Source: Iodobacter arcticus (lineage in GTDB: Bacteria; Pseudomonadota; Gammaproteobacteria; Burkholderiales; Chitinibacteraceae). From it: a stretch of DNA of 64,000 nucleotides. Below the pieces are notes generated by a model, which had not been told where the DNA came from, ran no database searches, and saw only the letters and a program-made list of their open reading frames with translations. Both the position numbers and the translations under genes were made by a program. The stretch spans positions 310,001 to 374,000 of the forward strand of contig NZ_JBHTBQ010000033.1 in assembly GCF_042664895.1 (NCBI RefSeq), written 5' to 3'. Positions 1 through 8,904 of this stretch are shown one piece after another. Numbering within the stretch: the first letter of the stretch is position 1; the number at the start of each line of letters is the position of its first letter.

Positions 1-27
1 ATTCGGGTTTCACCTATGGAGAGATAG

Positions 28-1110
28 ATGAAAATGGAAAAACCAAGCATTAACCCACTTGAAACCAATGGTTTTGAGTTTGTTGAATACACAGGCAATA
101 CTCAGGAAGCATTAGATAATCTGAAGGCCTTGTTTATATCATTGGGTTTTGTGGAAATTGCGCGACACAGAAGCAAAAACGCCAGCTTATTCCGCCAAGG
201 TGAAATTAATTTCATCGTCAATGGCGAGCCAACACAACCTGCTAGTCAATTTGCCGCCATTCATGGCCCGTCCGCTTGTGCGATGGCTTGGCGCGTAGCA
301 GATGCAGATCGTGCGTATCAATATGCGATTGCACATGGCGCTAAGCCTTATAACCGCCCGATTGGCTTTATGGAACTCAATATTCCTGCGGTGGAAGGGA
401 TTGGCGGCTCGGCGCTGTATTTTGTTGATCGCTATGGCAAAGACCAGAATATCTATGATGTTGATTTCGTGCCGCTCGAAGGCGTGGATCAATATCCAGC
501 GGGTGTTGGCTTATACGAGGTTGATCATCTTACTCATAATGTAATGCGCGGCAATATGGATGTCTGGTCGGGCTTTTATGAAAACATCGCTAATTTCCGC
601 GAGATTCGCTATTTCGATATCGAAGGCAAGCTGACTGGCCTCGTTTCCCGCGCCATGACCAGCCCTTGCGGCAAAATCCGTATTCCTATTAACGAATCGT
701 CTGATGATAAAAGCCAGATTGAAGAATTTCTGCGCCAGTACCAAGGTGAAGGCATTCAACATATCGCGATGGCCAGTAACGATATTTTCGCCACAGTAGA
801 AGCATTAAAAGCCAGTGGCACACGTTTCCTAGATACGCCAGATAGCTATTTCGATCGCACTGATGCGCGCTTGCCAGGCCATGGTGAAGATTTAGAGCGT
901 CTGCGCAAAAACCGTATTTTGATTGACGGCGCGCCAACTGAAGGCGGCGGCATTTTGCTGCAAATCTTTACCGAAACTGTGATCGGGCCGATTTTCTTTG
1001 AAATTATTCAACGTAAAGGCAATGAAGGTTTTGGCGAAGGCAACTTTAAAGCGCTGTTTGAATCGATTGAAGATGATCAGGTTCGTCGTGGTGTATTAAG
1101 CGCAGAGTAA
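28..1110 (+). CDS. hpd: 4-hydroxyphenylpyruvate dioxygenase
   Basis: Converts 4-hydroxyphenylpyruvate to homogentisate in cytosolic tyrosine catabolism, using Fe(II) and O2. The 360-residue length is typical of bacterial HPPD, a two-domain vicinal-oxygen-chelate fold. The likely iron ligands are visible: His167 in DHLTHNV, His245 in GIQHIAMAS and Glu325 in FFEIIQRKG. The C-terminal block with GGGILLQIFTET and GNFKALFESIE is also characteristic. A GGAGAG ribosome-binding site lies just before the ATG. The gene stands alone: its own terminator follows, and no homogentisate dioxygenase or fumarylacetoacetase is nearby. Upstream promoter sequence lies outside the window. Confident. Confidence 0.97.
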   Translation: MKMEKPSINPLETNGFEFVEYTGNTQEALDNLKALFISLGFVEIARHRSKNASLFRQGEINFIVNGEPTQPASQFAAIHGPSACAMAWRVADADRAYQYAIAHGAKPYNRPIGFMELNIPAVEGIGGSALYFVDRYGKDQNIYDVDFVPLEGVDQYPAGVGLYEVDHLTHNVMRGNMDVWSGFYENIANFREIRYFDIEGKLTGLVSRAMTSPCGKIRIPINESSDDKSQIEEFLRQYQGEGIQHIAMASNDIFATVEALKASGTRFLDTPDSYFDRTDARLPGHGEDLERLRKNRILIDGAPTEGGGILLQIFTETVIGPIFFEIIQRKGNEGFGEGNFKALFESIEDDQVRRGVLSAE

Positions 1111-1126
1111 GTTTTTTGCATGTATT

Positions 1127-1163
1127 AAAAACCGCCACACGCGATCGTTTGTGGCGGTTTTTT
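1127..1163 (+). terminator. Rho-independent terminator of hpd
   Basis: Near-perfect inverted repeat with arms AACCGCCACA and TGTGGCGGTT around a short loop, followed by a run of T. It starts 17 bases after the hpd stop codon. Confidence 0.9.
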
Positions 1164-1209
1164 ATTTTTAAATCTGACTTTTGCTTTCATTTGCCGATAA
1201 TAAGGAAGT

Positions 1210-1268
1210 GTAGGGCGGGAGCAAGCCGCGAGCAATGCTGAAAAATACGCGGGTTTCACCCTCCCTAC
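1210..1268. repeat. GTAGGGCGGG palindromic repeat
   Basis: Imperfect inverted repeat whose arms begin GTAGGGCGGG and end with the complementary CCCTAC. It belongs to a family found in many gaps of this window (for example 2229-2264, 2851-2870, 16535-16604, 51003-51069, 60286-60346). It lies just upstream of the DUF4280 gene. Confidence 0.7.
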
Positions 1269-1302
1269 AGGTATTGCAAATATTTGCATGTAAGGAGAAA
1301 AA

Positions 1303-1698
1303 ATGGGTAGCCCACAGGTTTGCAGCGGTGCCTCTTTGCAATGCAGCTTTGGCGCAGCGCCCGGCACTTTGATTGTGTTGCCCCTTAATCAGGTGATGGT
1401 GGGGGGCATGCCTGCGGCTAATTTGATGGATTACATTCCCATTGTGAATGTCGCCCCTTTTGGCACTTGCATGAGCATGGCCAACCCTACTGTGATCGCC
1501 GCCACGGCCGCGGCTTTGGGCGTGTTGACGCCTATGCCTTGTATCCCGATGACCGTTGCACCGTGGATACCCGGCGGCGCGCCAACGGTCTTGGTCGGGC
1601 CTATGCCTGCGCTTAGTGCGAGCGGTACTTTGATGTGTACTTGGGGTGGGGTCATTAAAATTGCGATGGCGGGGCAAATGCAGGATTTGGTGCCTTGA
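1303..1698 (+). CDS. DUF4280 PAAR-like T6SS spike-tip protein
   Basis: 131 residues, rich in Gly, Pro, Ala and Met, with regularly placed Cys (QVCSGASLQCSFG, FGTCMSMANP, MPCIPMTV, GTLMCTWGG). This matches the DUF4280 PAAR-like family. Family members cap the VgrG spike of type VI systems and can carry effectors; that is family knowledge, not shown here. The ATG follows an AAGGAGA ribosome-binding site. No toxin domain is fused to it, so it would be a bare tip. Its position near vgrG (3082-5088) and the main T6SS cluster supports the role. Confidence 0.85.
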   Translation: MGSPQVCSGASLQCSFGAAPGTLIVLPLNQVMVGGMPAANLMDYIPIVNVAPFGTCMSMANPTVIAATAAALGVLTPMPCIPMTVAPWIPGGAPTVLVGPMPALSASGTLMCTWGGVIKIAMAGQMQDLVP

Positions 1699-1793
1699 TG
1701 GGGCGTGTATGGATTAACTGCTTTGACCCGATGGCTGTGCATCTCTGCATTGCCATGCCACAATAGCCAGCCCAAAAAAGCCTTACTTACTTT

Positions 1794-2063
1794 ATGCCTA
1801 CAACAAATCCATTTAGTCAGCTTAATCTCAATCCAGACGAGCAGCGTGTCTGTGCTTTGCTGCAAAAACAGCGCCAATGCACCAGCGTTGAGCTAATCAG
1901 CAAGGCCAAGGTCATCAACCCCAGTGCGGTGATTGATGGCATTAATCAGCAGCTGCTAGCTGCCAATAGCCAGTGGCTGATTCAATGCAGTGCAACACGC
2001 AGCACAGGCCGCCAATCGGCCGCGCCTGTTGGCTATTATCGCTTGCTTAAAAAGCTATTTTAG
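1794..2063 (+). CDS. Small hypothetical protein (89 aa)
   Basis: Not recognised. Soluble, Gln/Asn-rich and basic at the C-terminus. The pattern of a helix, a second helix (TSVELISKAKVINPSAVIDG) and a terminal strand-like segment could be a small winged-helix fold, but this is only an impression. It starts 95 bases after the DUF4280 gene on the same strand and may be co-transcribed with it. No good ribosome-binding site is seen before the ATG at 1794, so the gene itself is only moderately supported. Confidence 0.45.
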   Translation: MPTTNPFSQLNLNPDEQRVCALLQKQRQCTSVELISKAKVINPSAVIDGINQQLLAANSQWLIQCSATRSTGRQSAAPVGYYRLLKKLF

Positions 2064-2139
2064 TTTTTTGCCTGTTTAAATCATCGGTGGATATAGCTCA
2101 ATCTTATCAAGGTAAGCGCAAAGCAAAGTTTGGTTTTAT

Positions 2140-2264
2140 GTAGGGTGTGCAAGGCGTTTTTCTTGCGCACCGCTCTATGCGCTCCGTACGTCGTTGTACA
2201 TCCTAGAAACTACAAGCATTAAATCATCGTAGGGCGGGTGCAACCCGCGTATTGCTCCGCCCTA
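2140..2264. repeat. Two intergenic palindromes
   Basis: 2140-2205 runs from GTAGGGTGTGCAAGGCG to CGTTGTACATCCTA, an imperfect palindrome of the family also found at 2953-3024 and 48904-48970. 2229-2264 is a GTAGGGCGGGTG palindrome. Together they fill the gap between the small protein gene and the MORN gene, where two transcripts converge. Confidence 0.7.
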
Positions 2265-2308
2265 AGAATACACAAGCGAAAGCAGCTAGGATTCGAGTAA
2301 ACCGTACC

Positions 2309-2827
2309 CTATGTTTTTAGCCATGTTTTTATTTTAGATATGGGCTTGCCATCTTCCCCAAGCAGTTTGCCGTCGCTTGCAAACTGCTGAACTTCTTCGT
2401 CGCTTAGCCCGTTTTTAAAATGCTGACGCTCGGCAATTTGCCCATTGGGGTGAAAGCGCAGCTGCTCACCGTGTAGCAGCCCTGTTTGGTAGTGCTCCAG
2501 TTGTGCGACTTTGCCATTATTAAAATAATTTTTACATACGCCTTGCAATTGCCCCTGCTGGTAGCCGCATTCACGCTGCAAAGCGCCTTGTGACGAGAAA
2601 AATTTGGCTGGGCCGTGCAAGAAGCCTTTTTGAAAATGAAGCTGTGCCGAAATCTTGCCATTGGGGTGCATCATCAGCATCGGCCCGTGCAGCTCGCCCT
2701 TTTTATACTGCATGGATGCGAGGGGTTTTTTTGCATCCAGCACCTTAAACGGCCCATCCAGCGCGCCTTCATTCATTGCGCCACTCAGCTTGCTGCTACC
2801 GCGTTCTAGTTCAAAGGGTTGGGGCAT
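2309..2827 (-). CDS. MORN-repeat (YwqK-like) protein beside vgrG
   Basis: About 172 residues built from successive MORN-variant repeats of the type G-x-LHG-x-x-x-x-x-x-x-NGK (LHGPMLMMHPNGKIS, LHGPAKFFSSQG, LHGEQLRFHPNGQIA). Proteins of this kind are annotated as YwqK-family antitoxins and often sit beside vgrG and DUF4280 genes. Whether this one is an immunity or an accessory protein cannot be told from sequence. I chose the ATG at 2827 because CATGGAGATC gives a ribosome-binding site for it; an upstream in-frame start at 2848 has none. It lies downstream of vgrG on the same strand, across a 230-base gap filled with repeats. Confidence 0.8.
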   Translation of the reverse strand: MPQPFELERGSSKLSGAMNEGALDGPFKVLDAKKPLASMQYKKGELHGPMLMMHPNGKISAQLHFQKGFLHGPAKFFSSQGALQRECGYQQGQLQGVCKNYFNNGKVAQLEHYQTGLLHGEQLRFHPNGQIAERQHFKNGLSDEEVQQFASDGKLLGEDGKPISKIKTWLKT

Positions 2828-2850
2828 GTGATCTCCATGTTTGAGCAACG

Positions 2851-3024
2851 GCGGGTTTCACCCGCCCTACAAAACCTCAGTAGGGTGGGCACGTCCTTGT
2901 GCCCACAATAGGCATCACTAAAGACAAAACTTAGCAAAAAAGCTGATTTTCATAGGGTGTGCAAGTCGTTTTTCTTGCGCACCGTTTTTTGGTGCGCAAC
3001 GACTGCGTCGTTGTACACCCTATA
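2851..3024. repeat. Composite palindromic repeat between MORN gene and vgrG
   Basis: 2851-2870 is half of a GTAGGGCGGGTG palindrome. 2881-3024 is a composite: a TAGGGTGGGCACG palindrome, a spacer containing GGCATCACTAAAGACA and GCAAAAAAGCTGATTT, then a long palindrome with arms CATAGGGTGTGCAAGTCG and GTCGTTGTACACCCTAT. A very similar copy occurs in inverted orientation at about 48898-49042. Confidence 0.8.
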
Positions 3025-3081
3025 AAACCGTGTTCTCTGTGGTTCAAGATTTGGGTTTTATTTTTAACTCACCAGAAAGCA

Positions 3082-5088
3082 TCAATTAATCTTCACCAGC
3101 CCGCCCTTAATGGTCAGCATGCCGCCACCGTCGACGGTTTGTTCTGCACCGCCTTTGTTCATCAGACTAACACCGCCGTCGTTGGTGAGGGTGGTGCCGG
3201 CTTTGTTATCCAGCGATGTGCCTGCCTGATTGGTTAGTGCCGTGCCGGCTTTGTTGGTGAGTGATGTGGCTGCCTGATTGGTGAGGGCTGCGCCGCTTTT
3301 GGCGGTGTAGGCGCCGCTGCTTTCTATGTTGATGGTGCCGCTGACTTTAATGCTGAGATCACCGTCAACAGTGATGGTGTAATTGCCTGTGACTTTTTGC
3401 TCCAGATTGCCGCCCACTTCACGCGTTTCATCGCCGCCTGCTTTCACGCTGCGTTTACCTTTGATGTCGGTGGTTTCGTCGCCTGTGCTTACCGTTAGCG
3501 TGCGATTGCCTTTGTCGATGGTAGTGGCGTCGTTGCCTTCCTGCACGGTGCGGGTGCGGTCGTTTTTAACGGTACGGATTTCATCGTGGCCGATGGTGTG
3601 GGTGGCGTCGTTGAGGATGTTGGTTTTAAGGTCTTTTTGCGCTTGCAGAAACACTTCTTCGGCGTCTTTTTTATCCTCAAAACGCAGCTCATTAAAGCCA
3701 CCACCGCCCTTGGATGAATTGGTTTTGATGCCCGATTGCGTCTGATTGGCGGGCAGGGCGTAGGGCAGGCTGTTGTCGCCGTTGTAGACGCAGCCGGTGA
3801 CGAGTGGCTTATCTGGATCGCCATCAATAAAGGTCACCACCACTTCCTGACCGATGCGGGGAATAAATTGCGCGCCAAAGGCTTTGCCGCTCCATGCCTG
3901 CATGACCCGCACCCAGCAGGAGCTGGTTTCGTCTTTTTTGCCGTCCTGATCCCATGGGAATTGAATCTTGATGCGGCCATATTCGTCGGTCCAGATTTCT
4001 TCCCCTGATTTGCCCACCACCAAGGCAGTTTGCGTATGCATGCGCGGCTTGGGGGTGAGCCTTGGCGGATGGTAGGGCGTTGCTTTGGGGATGGCGCTAA
4101 AGCGATTCCGATAATGGGCATGGCTGGCGTCGTGTGTGACGGCGGTGACCACCCATTCAATATTGGCCGACGCATTATCATGGCCGCTTAACGTAAAAGT
4201 GTGGCCGGGGATCAGCCATCGGCAATCGCTCTCGCCAATAAAGCGCGTCTCTTGGCTGCGTAAACCGGCCACGCGAATTTTGCCCAGCGCGTCCCCTTTG
4301 GCTTTGGCGGTATAGCCACCCGGATGCTCGTACACCGAGCGCGCGCCATCCACCGCCTTGGTTTGCGAGTAAAGCGAAGTGCTGGCGGTGGTGAATTCGT
4401 AATCGCTGGTGTTGTAAGCGGTAGAAACCGCCTGCTGACACAGCTCGCCACTGCGGATGCCGTGCAACTCCCTTGCGCCCATATCCTGCCCCAGCCAGGC
4501 AATGGTGCTGGCGTTTGGGCAGGCGGGGAAGGCATCGTTGCTATCGGCCAGCACCAGCGTGTGCTTGCCGTCTTCATGGGTAAAAAACCAAAAAATGCCT
4601 TCGTCTTCCATCAGGCGGGAAACAAAATCAAAATCGCTCTCGCCATATTGCACGCAGTATTCGCGCGGATCATAAGTGGCATCAAGTTTCAGCGAATAAT
4701 CGCTAAAGCCATGTACGGCAAACACCGCTTTTACTATATCCGGCACGCTTTTGGCCTGAAACACGCGGTTATTACTCGCCAGCGTTAGCCACCACAGCCA
4801 AGGGCGCAGCGTTAGGCTGTATTTATCCACCGTCGCGTCGCCTGGCAATTGCCGAATCTCCGCGCACAAGAAATCCAGCGGCCGCGTTTTAGTATCGTGG
4901 CGCAGGGTGGCCGTAATATGCGTGGCAATCGCCGCATCCATTGTCAGCGTTGTGCCGCTGTAGCCCGCCAGCGTAAGTGAACCAAGCTGATTCAAACCCT
5001 CATCCCCTAACACACCATCGGGGTAAAGATCCGCAAGGGCAGAGGCGGCGAGGGAGATGGAAGTGGCGGTGTCGGTGGGGCGGGTCAT
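3082..5088 (-). CDS. vgrG: T6SS spike protein VgrG (first copy)
   Basis: About 668 residues: gp27-like N-terminal region, then the gp5-like OB-fold with the family block EEIWTDEYGRIKIQFPWD, SSCWVRVMQAWSGKAFG, and GQEVVVTFIDGDPDKPLVTG. The C-terminal needle is made of short repeated units ending in a run of about 7-residue repeats (SLTNKAG, ALTNQAG, SLDNKAG, TLTNDGG). VgrG trimers tip the Hcp tube and are secreted. I prefer the ATG at 5088 because AACAGG gives correct spacing to it and is too close to the ATG at 5094. No effector domain is fused. It lies near the DUF4280 tip gene. Confidence 0.96.
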   Translation of the reverse strand: MTRPTDTATSISLAASALADLYPDGVLGDEGLNQLGSLTLAGYSGTTLTMDAAIATHITATLRHDTKTRPLDFLCAEIRQLPGDATVDKYSLTLRPWLWWLTLASNNRVFQAKSVPDIVKAVFAVHGFSDYSLKLDATYDPREYCVQYGESDFDFVSRLMEDEGIFWFFTHEDGKHTLVLADSNDAFPACPNASTIAWLGQDMGARELHGIRSGELCQQAVSTAYNTSDYEFTTASTSLYSQTKAVDGARSVYEHPGGYTAKAKGDALGKIRVAGLRSQETRFIGESDCRWLIPGHTFTLSGHDNASANIEWVVTAVTHDASHAHYRNRFSAIPKATPYHPPRLTPKPRMHTQTALVVGKSGEEIWTDEYGRIKIQFPWDQDGKKDETSSCWVRVMQAWSGKAFGAQFIPRIGQEVVVTFIDGDPDKPLVTGCVYNGDNSLPYALPANQTQSGIKTNSSKGGGGFNELRFEDKKDAEEVFLQAQKDLKTNILNDATHTIGHDEIRTVKNDRTRTVQEGNDATTIDKGNRTLTVSTGDETTDIKGKRSVKAGGDETREVGGNLEQKVTGNYTITVDGDLSIKVSGTINIESSGAYTAKSGAALTNQAATSLTNKAGTALTNQAGTSLDNKAGTTLTNDGGVSLMNKGGAEQTVDGGGMLTIKGGLVKIN

Positions 5089-5117
5089 GGGCATCCTGTT
5101 AACTGAAAAGCTTGGAA

Positions 5118-6052
5118 GGGGTCAGGTCTTACATTTGACACTCACTTTGCTTTTTACGGCACGGCTGACTGTAGCGTAACTTACGCCAAAATGCGCGCCA
5201 ACTTGTGTAAGCGTGTAATGCCCGCTCAAGTACGCCGCAGCCATGCTTTCGGCTCGGCTTGGGTAGTGCTCTTCGAACCATTGCAAAGGTTTAATGGGTG
5301 CTAGTTTTTGTTTTTTTGGTATATCCAGCAGCGACTGCTCTGGATCAATCTTGCACTGCATCTCTTCGACGAATGCATCGTCGCCAAGAAAAATCTGGTT
5401 TTTGAGTTGTTCCCAAGGGGAAGGCTGACCTTTTCCTGCTTGAATAAAGCGGATATAGCCTAGCTGGGCGGCTTGTCTCGTTTGGGCAAATCCACCCAAT
5501 ACCCAATCGGTGCTTAAGCACTCAGGCGCAAGCGCTGCACCCACCATCGCCCGATAGCTGCTCCACGGCCATTGTTCTGGCTCGTGACCATTCTTGCCCT
5601 CACGGGATTCAACACAATGTAGCGCGCAAGCTCTAATAGATAAGTGTCTTTTTGCACCAGGATGGCCTTGTATCGCCCTTGAAAGAGATGGCCCACCCGT
5701 TTGTGTGTGCGGTTAAATGATTGGGTATACGTCCCGTTTAAAAATTTCATGCCTTTCGACAGAGTGGGGCGAGTCGTTTCAATCAATAAATGATAATGAT
5801 TGTCCATCAGGCAATAGGCATGGCAATACCAATTATGCCGTGCAACGGTGTCGGCAAGCAGTGTAAGAAACTCAATCCTGTCTTCATCCGTCAAATAAAT
5901 AGCGGCACGCGCATTACCGCGTGCCGTAACGTGATACAGCGCCCCGGCAAACTCCACCCGCAAAGGCCGCGACATTCCGTTCTCCTTGCCTATCTAACTT
6001 AGTAATAAGAATAGATGCGGGAGGGGGAATGTCAAATGTAAGACCTGACCCC
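5118..6052 (-). mobile_element. REP-type transposon with 23-bp inverted ends
   Basis: A Y1-type transposase gene lies between two inverted copies of the same 23-bp sequence: GGGGTCAGGTCTTACATTTG... at 5118-5140 and its reverse complement at 6030-6052. The last codons and the stop of the transposase lie inside the first copy. A solo copy is at 8150-8172. The element sits between vgrG and the FAD oxidase gene. Confidence 0.8.
5122..5975 (-). pseudogene. REP-associated Y1 transposase, frameshifted
   Basis: The N-terminal part (5975 to about 5586) carries the HUH motif in MDNHYHLLIE and the block RVGHLFQGRYKAILV typical of REP-associated tyrosine transposases. It then leaves frame near 5586. The continuation EQWPWSSYRAMVG and the C-terminal DNA-binding part (GAHFGVSYATVSRAV) are in another frame down to 5122. 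A single base lost near 5586 would explain it; the span is 854 bases, one short of a 284-codon gene plus stop. The enzyme would move single-stranded repeats of its own flanking type. A sequencing error is possible. Confidence 0.85.
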
Positions 6053-6425
6053 GAGGTTTTTTTCAGCCTTGTCGGCATAGCCAACTGGCAACGTTGAATA
6101 TTTTTCTCTTGTAGAAATTAATGGGTAATCTTATATTAATAATTCTTATTGATATTGTTATATTAATCTCGTGTTTTTGTAATTAACTCCTTCCCATACA
6201 CGGCAACACAAGCTTGGGTCTATCACTCTTTCAAAAGTCGAGCTTTTAGCCCGACAAGGCTCTGCTTGGCCTGCGTTACCGACCGACCGACTGACGACAT
6301 GAATTTGATCCGCAAGCAATTCCGGCACACTTCTTGGGCGCCACATTAACAGCGAGCGGGATTGAGTTCTTTAGCTTACAAATCGACAACTTGAATATAA
6401 ATTCAACCCGAATAGGAGTGACATC
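6053..6425. other. AT-rich gap before the FAD oxidase gene
   Basis: 373 bases with no convincing gene. 6100-6180 is strongly AT-rich and may hold the promoter, but no clear -35/-10 pair was found. AATAGGAGTGACATC at 6411-6425 supplies the ribosome-binding site of the next gene. Confidence 0.5.
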
Positions 6426-8018
6426 ATGACGCAAGCACCGACTCGTGGCCGTAATCAACCGTTAATTTTGAGTGATCAGCAAGGTTTTGACCGGCGTTGG
6501 TTTGCACCAAGCTTGCAAGCCGTTTATGTGCCGACTCAATATGAGCAGGTGGCCGATTGTGTGGGGGCTGCGTTAAGCGAATATGGGCGCGATGTGAAAG
6601 TGACATCGGGCCGCCATTGCTATGAAAATTTTGTTTACAACGACAGCACCAAGGCCGTAATTGACATGTCCGCCTTGAATCAACTGGGGTTTGATGCCGA
6701 ACGCAATTCTTTTTATATCGATGCCGGATGTGAAAACTGGAGCGTGTACCGTACGCTGCTCAATGGTTTTGGCAAAACCTTGCCTGCTGGCTCTTGCTAT
6801 TCGGTGGGGGCAGGTGGACATATTACCGGGGGCGGCTATGGCCTGCTGTCGCGTTTGCATGGCCTAACCGTTGACCATCTCAGCGCCGTCGATATTGTCA
6901 CCTGGGATGCCGCGCATGGCCGGGCGCAATTGCGCCATGTTTCCAATCAAAGCAGCAACCAAGCCGAGCGTGATTTATTCTGGGCCTTGCAAGGCGCGGG
7001 CTGCGGTAATTTTGGGGTGATTGTGCGTTATTACTTTGCCACTCTGCCCGATGCACCAGAGCATGCCACGATCTGGACTGTGGCCTGGGACTGGGACCAA
7101 ATGACCGAGGCAAACTTCGCCCGGCTGCTGGCCGAATATGCTGACTTTGTCGCAACCATGCCGCTGAACGATTTCAGCTTACTCAAATTAAACCATGTGT
7201 CGGCCAAGCAAATTGGCTTGTTGCTGCAAATTGCTTCACCCGCGGGCTCCACTTTTCATCAGCATTGTCAGCATGCCCAAGCCCGCATCCAGCAGGTGCA
7301 GCAACGCTTTGACCGTATCGCCCCCACCACCGTAATTCGCCAGCCTATGGGTGGCCATCCCGGTTGGATGTCGGTGCGCCCCGCCAGCGCAGACGCCCAG
7401 CATTTAACCTATCTGGAAGCACTACAAACCCTGAATGGCTCAGGGCCAAATCAATTTGGCAAGTACAAATCGGCCTATATGAAAGCGGCCTTTCCAGAGG
7501 AGCAAGTGGCCGCGATTTACCACTGGCTTAATTACACCCCCGCTGGCATGAAAGAAAACGACCTGGCGCAAAGTCTATTGCAAGTCGATAGTTACGGCGG
7601 CGCGATCAACGAGTTGGGCAGCAGCGCAACAGCAGTGCCGCAACGCAGCTCGATCATGAAGCTGCAATACCAAACATATTGGAATAATGCCGCCTTCCCG
7701 GGCCAGAGCCATTTAGCGCAGTATCGGGAGCAGGAGCAGCTGCATTTAGATTGGATTAATGGCTTTTACCAAGCGGTGTATGCCGAATATGGTGGCACGC
7801 CCAATCCGGCCAATGACCCGCGCGGGGTTGTGGATGGCTGCTATTACAATTACCCGGACTCCGACTTGGGCACCCATACCCAAGGCGATGTGAATCAGGC
7901 GCTAGAGCTGTATTTCCTCGACAACTTCCGCAAAGGCCAGCGCAATCTGGTGCAAGTGAAGCAACAATGGGACCCACAAAATTTCTTCCACCACGCGCAG
8001 TCGATTCCGGTGAAATAA
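6426..8018 (+). CDS. Berberine-bridge-type FAD-linked oxidase
   Basis: 530 residues with an FAD_binding_4 (PCMH) domain in about the first 200 residues and a C-terminal BBE domain (CYYNYPDSDLG, then VKQQWDPQNFFHHAQSIP). His64 in SGRHCYENF and Cys124 in AGSCYSVGAGGHITGGGYG fit the two positions that bind FAD covalently in bicovalent members, so bicovalent flavin is likely. Such enzymes oxidise sugars, alcohols or natural-product intermediates with O2; the substrate here is unknown. No signal peptide is seen. The gene stands alone between the transposon and the end of the T6SS operon, and may have been acquired separately. Confidence 0.9.
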   Translation: MTQAPTRGRNQPLILSDQQGFDRRWFAPSLQAVYVPTQYEQVADCVGAALSEYGRDVKVTSGRHCYENFVYNDSTKAVIDMSALNQLGFDAERNSFYIDAGCENWSVYRTLLNGFGKTLPAGSCYSVGAGGHITGGGYGLLSRLHGLTVDHLSAVDIVTWDAAHGRAQLRHVSNQSSNQAERDLFWALQGAGCGNFGVIVRYYFATLPDAPEHATIWTVAWDWDQMTEANFARLLAEYADFVATMPLNDFSLLKLNHVSAKQIGLLLQIASPAGSTFHQHCQHAQARIQQVQQRFDRIAPTTVIRQPMGGHPGWMSVRPASADAQHLTYLEALQTLNGSGPNQFGKYKSAYMKAAFPEEQVAAIYHWLNYTPAGMKENDLAQSLLQVDSYGGAINELGSSATAVPQRSSIMKLQYQTYWNNAAFPGQSHLAQYREQEQLHLDWINGFYQAVYAEYGGTPNPANDPRGVVDGCYYNYPDSDLGTHTQGDVNQALELYFLDNFRKGQRNLVQVKQQWDPQNFFHHAQSIPVK

Positions 8019-8070
8019 ATATGGGGTAGTGCTACTTTGTAACTCCGGACAAAACATTGAGTAAATAACC

Positions 8071-8172
8071 GGGGTCAGAGCATGAAAATTTGTATCTTGC
8101 TCTGGCCCCAATTATTCTTGCCACGGGTTATTGAGAAGTTACGAAGAAATGTCAAATGTAAGACCTGACCCC
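8071..8172. repeat. Hairpin and solo copy of the transposon end
   Basis: 8071-8109 is a hairpin with arms GGGGTCAGAGCA and TGCTCTGGCCCC. 8150-8172 is an exact copy of the 23-bp end of the element at 5118-6052; similarity continues into CCCCGAGGT and a T-run, as at 6030-6063. It lies immediately after the stop codon of the minus-strand gene at 8184. Confidence 0.85.
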
Positions 8173-8183
8173 GAGGTCTTTTT

Positions 8184-8870
8184 TTACAAAAAATATCCTA
8201 GACCGTCATATTGAAGACGCCCTCCGCTTTCAATTGCTTTTCGCGGGGACACGAATGACATTCCATATAATTTCCAATCAAAAGTTACTCCGATCCGTCT
8301 CAACATATGATAAGCCCACGAGATACAATTCGTCCCCATCTTCACCTGCCCACCAATTAGAGAAAAGCTACCTACTCCAGATCCATGCCCCAGCACATCC
8401 GAATGTGGCCACTCGCATTGATACAGACACATATCTATCAATCTAGCAGCTGCCCCTTCACTTATGGTTATTCTTTCAGACTCAATGATATCCAATCGCT
8501 TATTTACCTCCTTATCATACCATCTTGCGTAATCCTTAAAGCAATTTCGCTTTTCTGTAAATGAATAATGAGCATTTGAATCTCTTGGCGATGCCCCTCC
8601 ACAAGAAGAAGCTTTTCCGTTGTTGTCGCAACGATACCTTTCAATTGAAGCGGTATTGCAAATTACATGCCCACTACCGCTTGATGAGTTTCGATTGCCG
8701 ACCAAATGGAAAACCTCATACTCCACAGGATCCCCCCCCCCATACTTATTAATTGCAAGAAGAGCATGCCCACTACAACCATACCATCCACTTCCAGTAC
8801 TATCCCCATTACTGTTGGCACCTTGAACCAAAATAGATACCCACGAATTTTCATTCAATATTTTTTTCAT
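8184..8870 (-). CDS. Putative T6SS cargo effector, permuted papain-like fold
   Basis: 228 residues, not matched to a named family by eye. An early GHALLAI block with His35, followed by strand-like YEVFHLV, and a late TNCISWAYHML block with Cys182 at the start of a helix resemble the order of permuted NlpC/P60 and papain-like hydrolases. Several other Cys residues are present. It starts 34 bases after clpV on the same strand with a GGAGAG ribosome-binding site, so it is the last gene of the tssB-to-tssH operon. Its base composition is visibly more AT-rich than clpV, which suggests transfer. No immunity gene is seen beside it. The effector role is inference. Confidence 0.6.
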   Translation of the reverse strand: MKKILNENSWVSILVQGANSNGDSTGSGWYGCSGHALLAINKYGGGDPVEYEVFHLVGNRNSSSGSGHVICNTASIERYRCDNNGKASSCGGASPRDSNAHYSFTEKRNCFKDYARWYDKEVNKRLDIIESERITISEGAAARLIDMCLYQCEWPHSDVLGHGSGVGSFSLIGGQVKMGTNCISWAYHMLRRIGVTFDWKLYGMSFVSPRKAIESGGRLQYDGLGYFL

Positions 8871-8904
8871 AATCGCTCTCCATAAATTAAATTTAATAGC
8901 CAGT

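Noticed and set aside
1168..1677. Long minus-strand ORF across the DUF4280 gene
   Set aside because: His/Arg-rich composition of a shadow frame opposite a well-supported gene.
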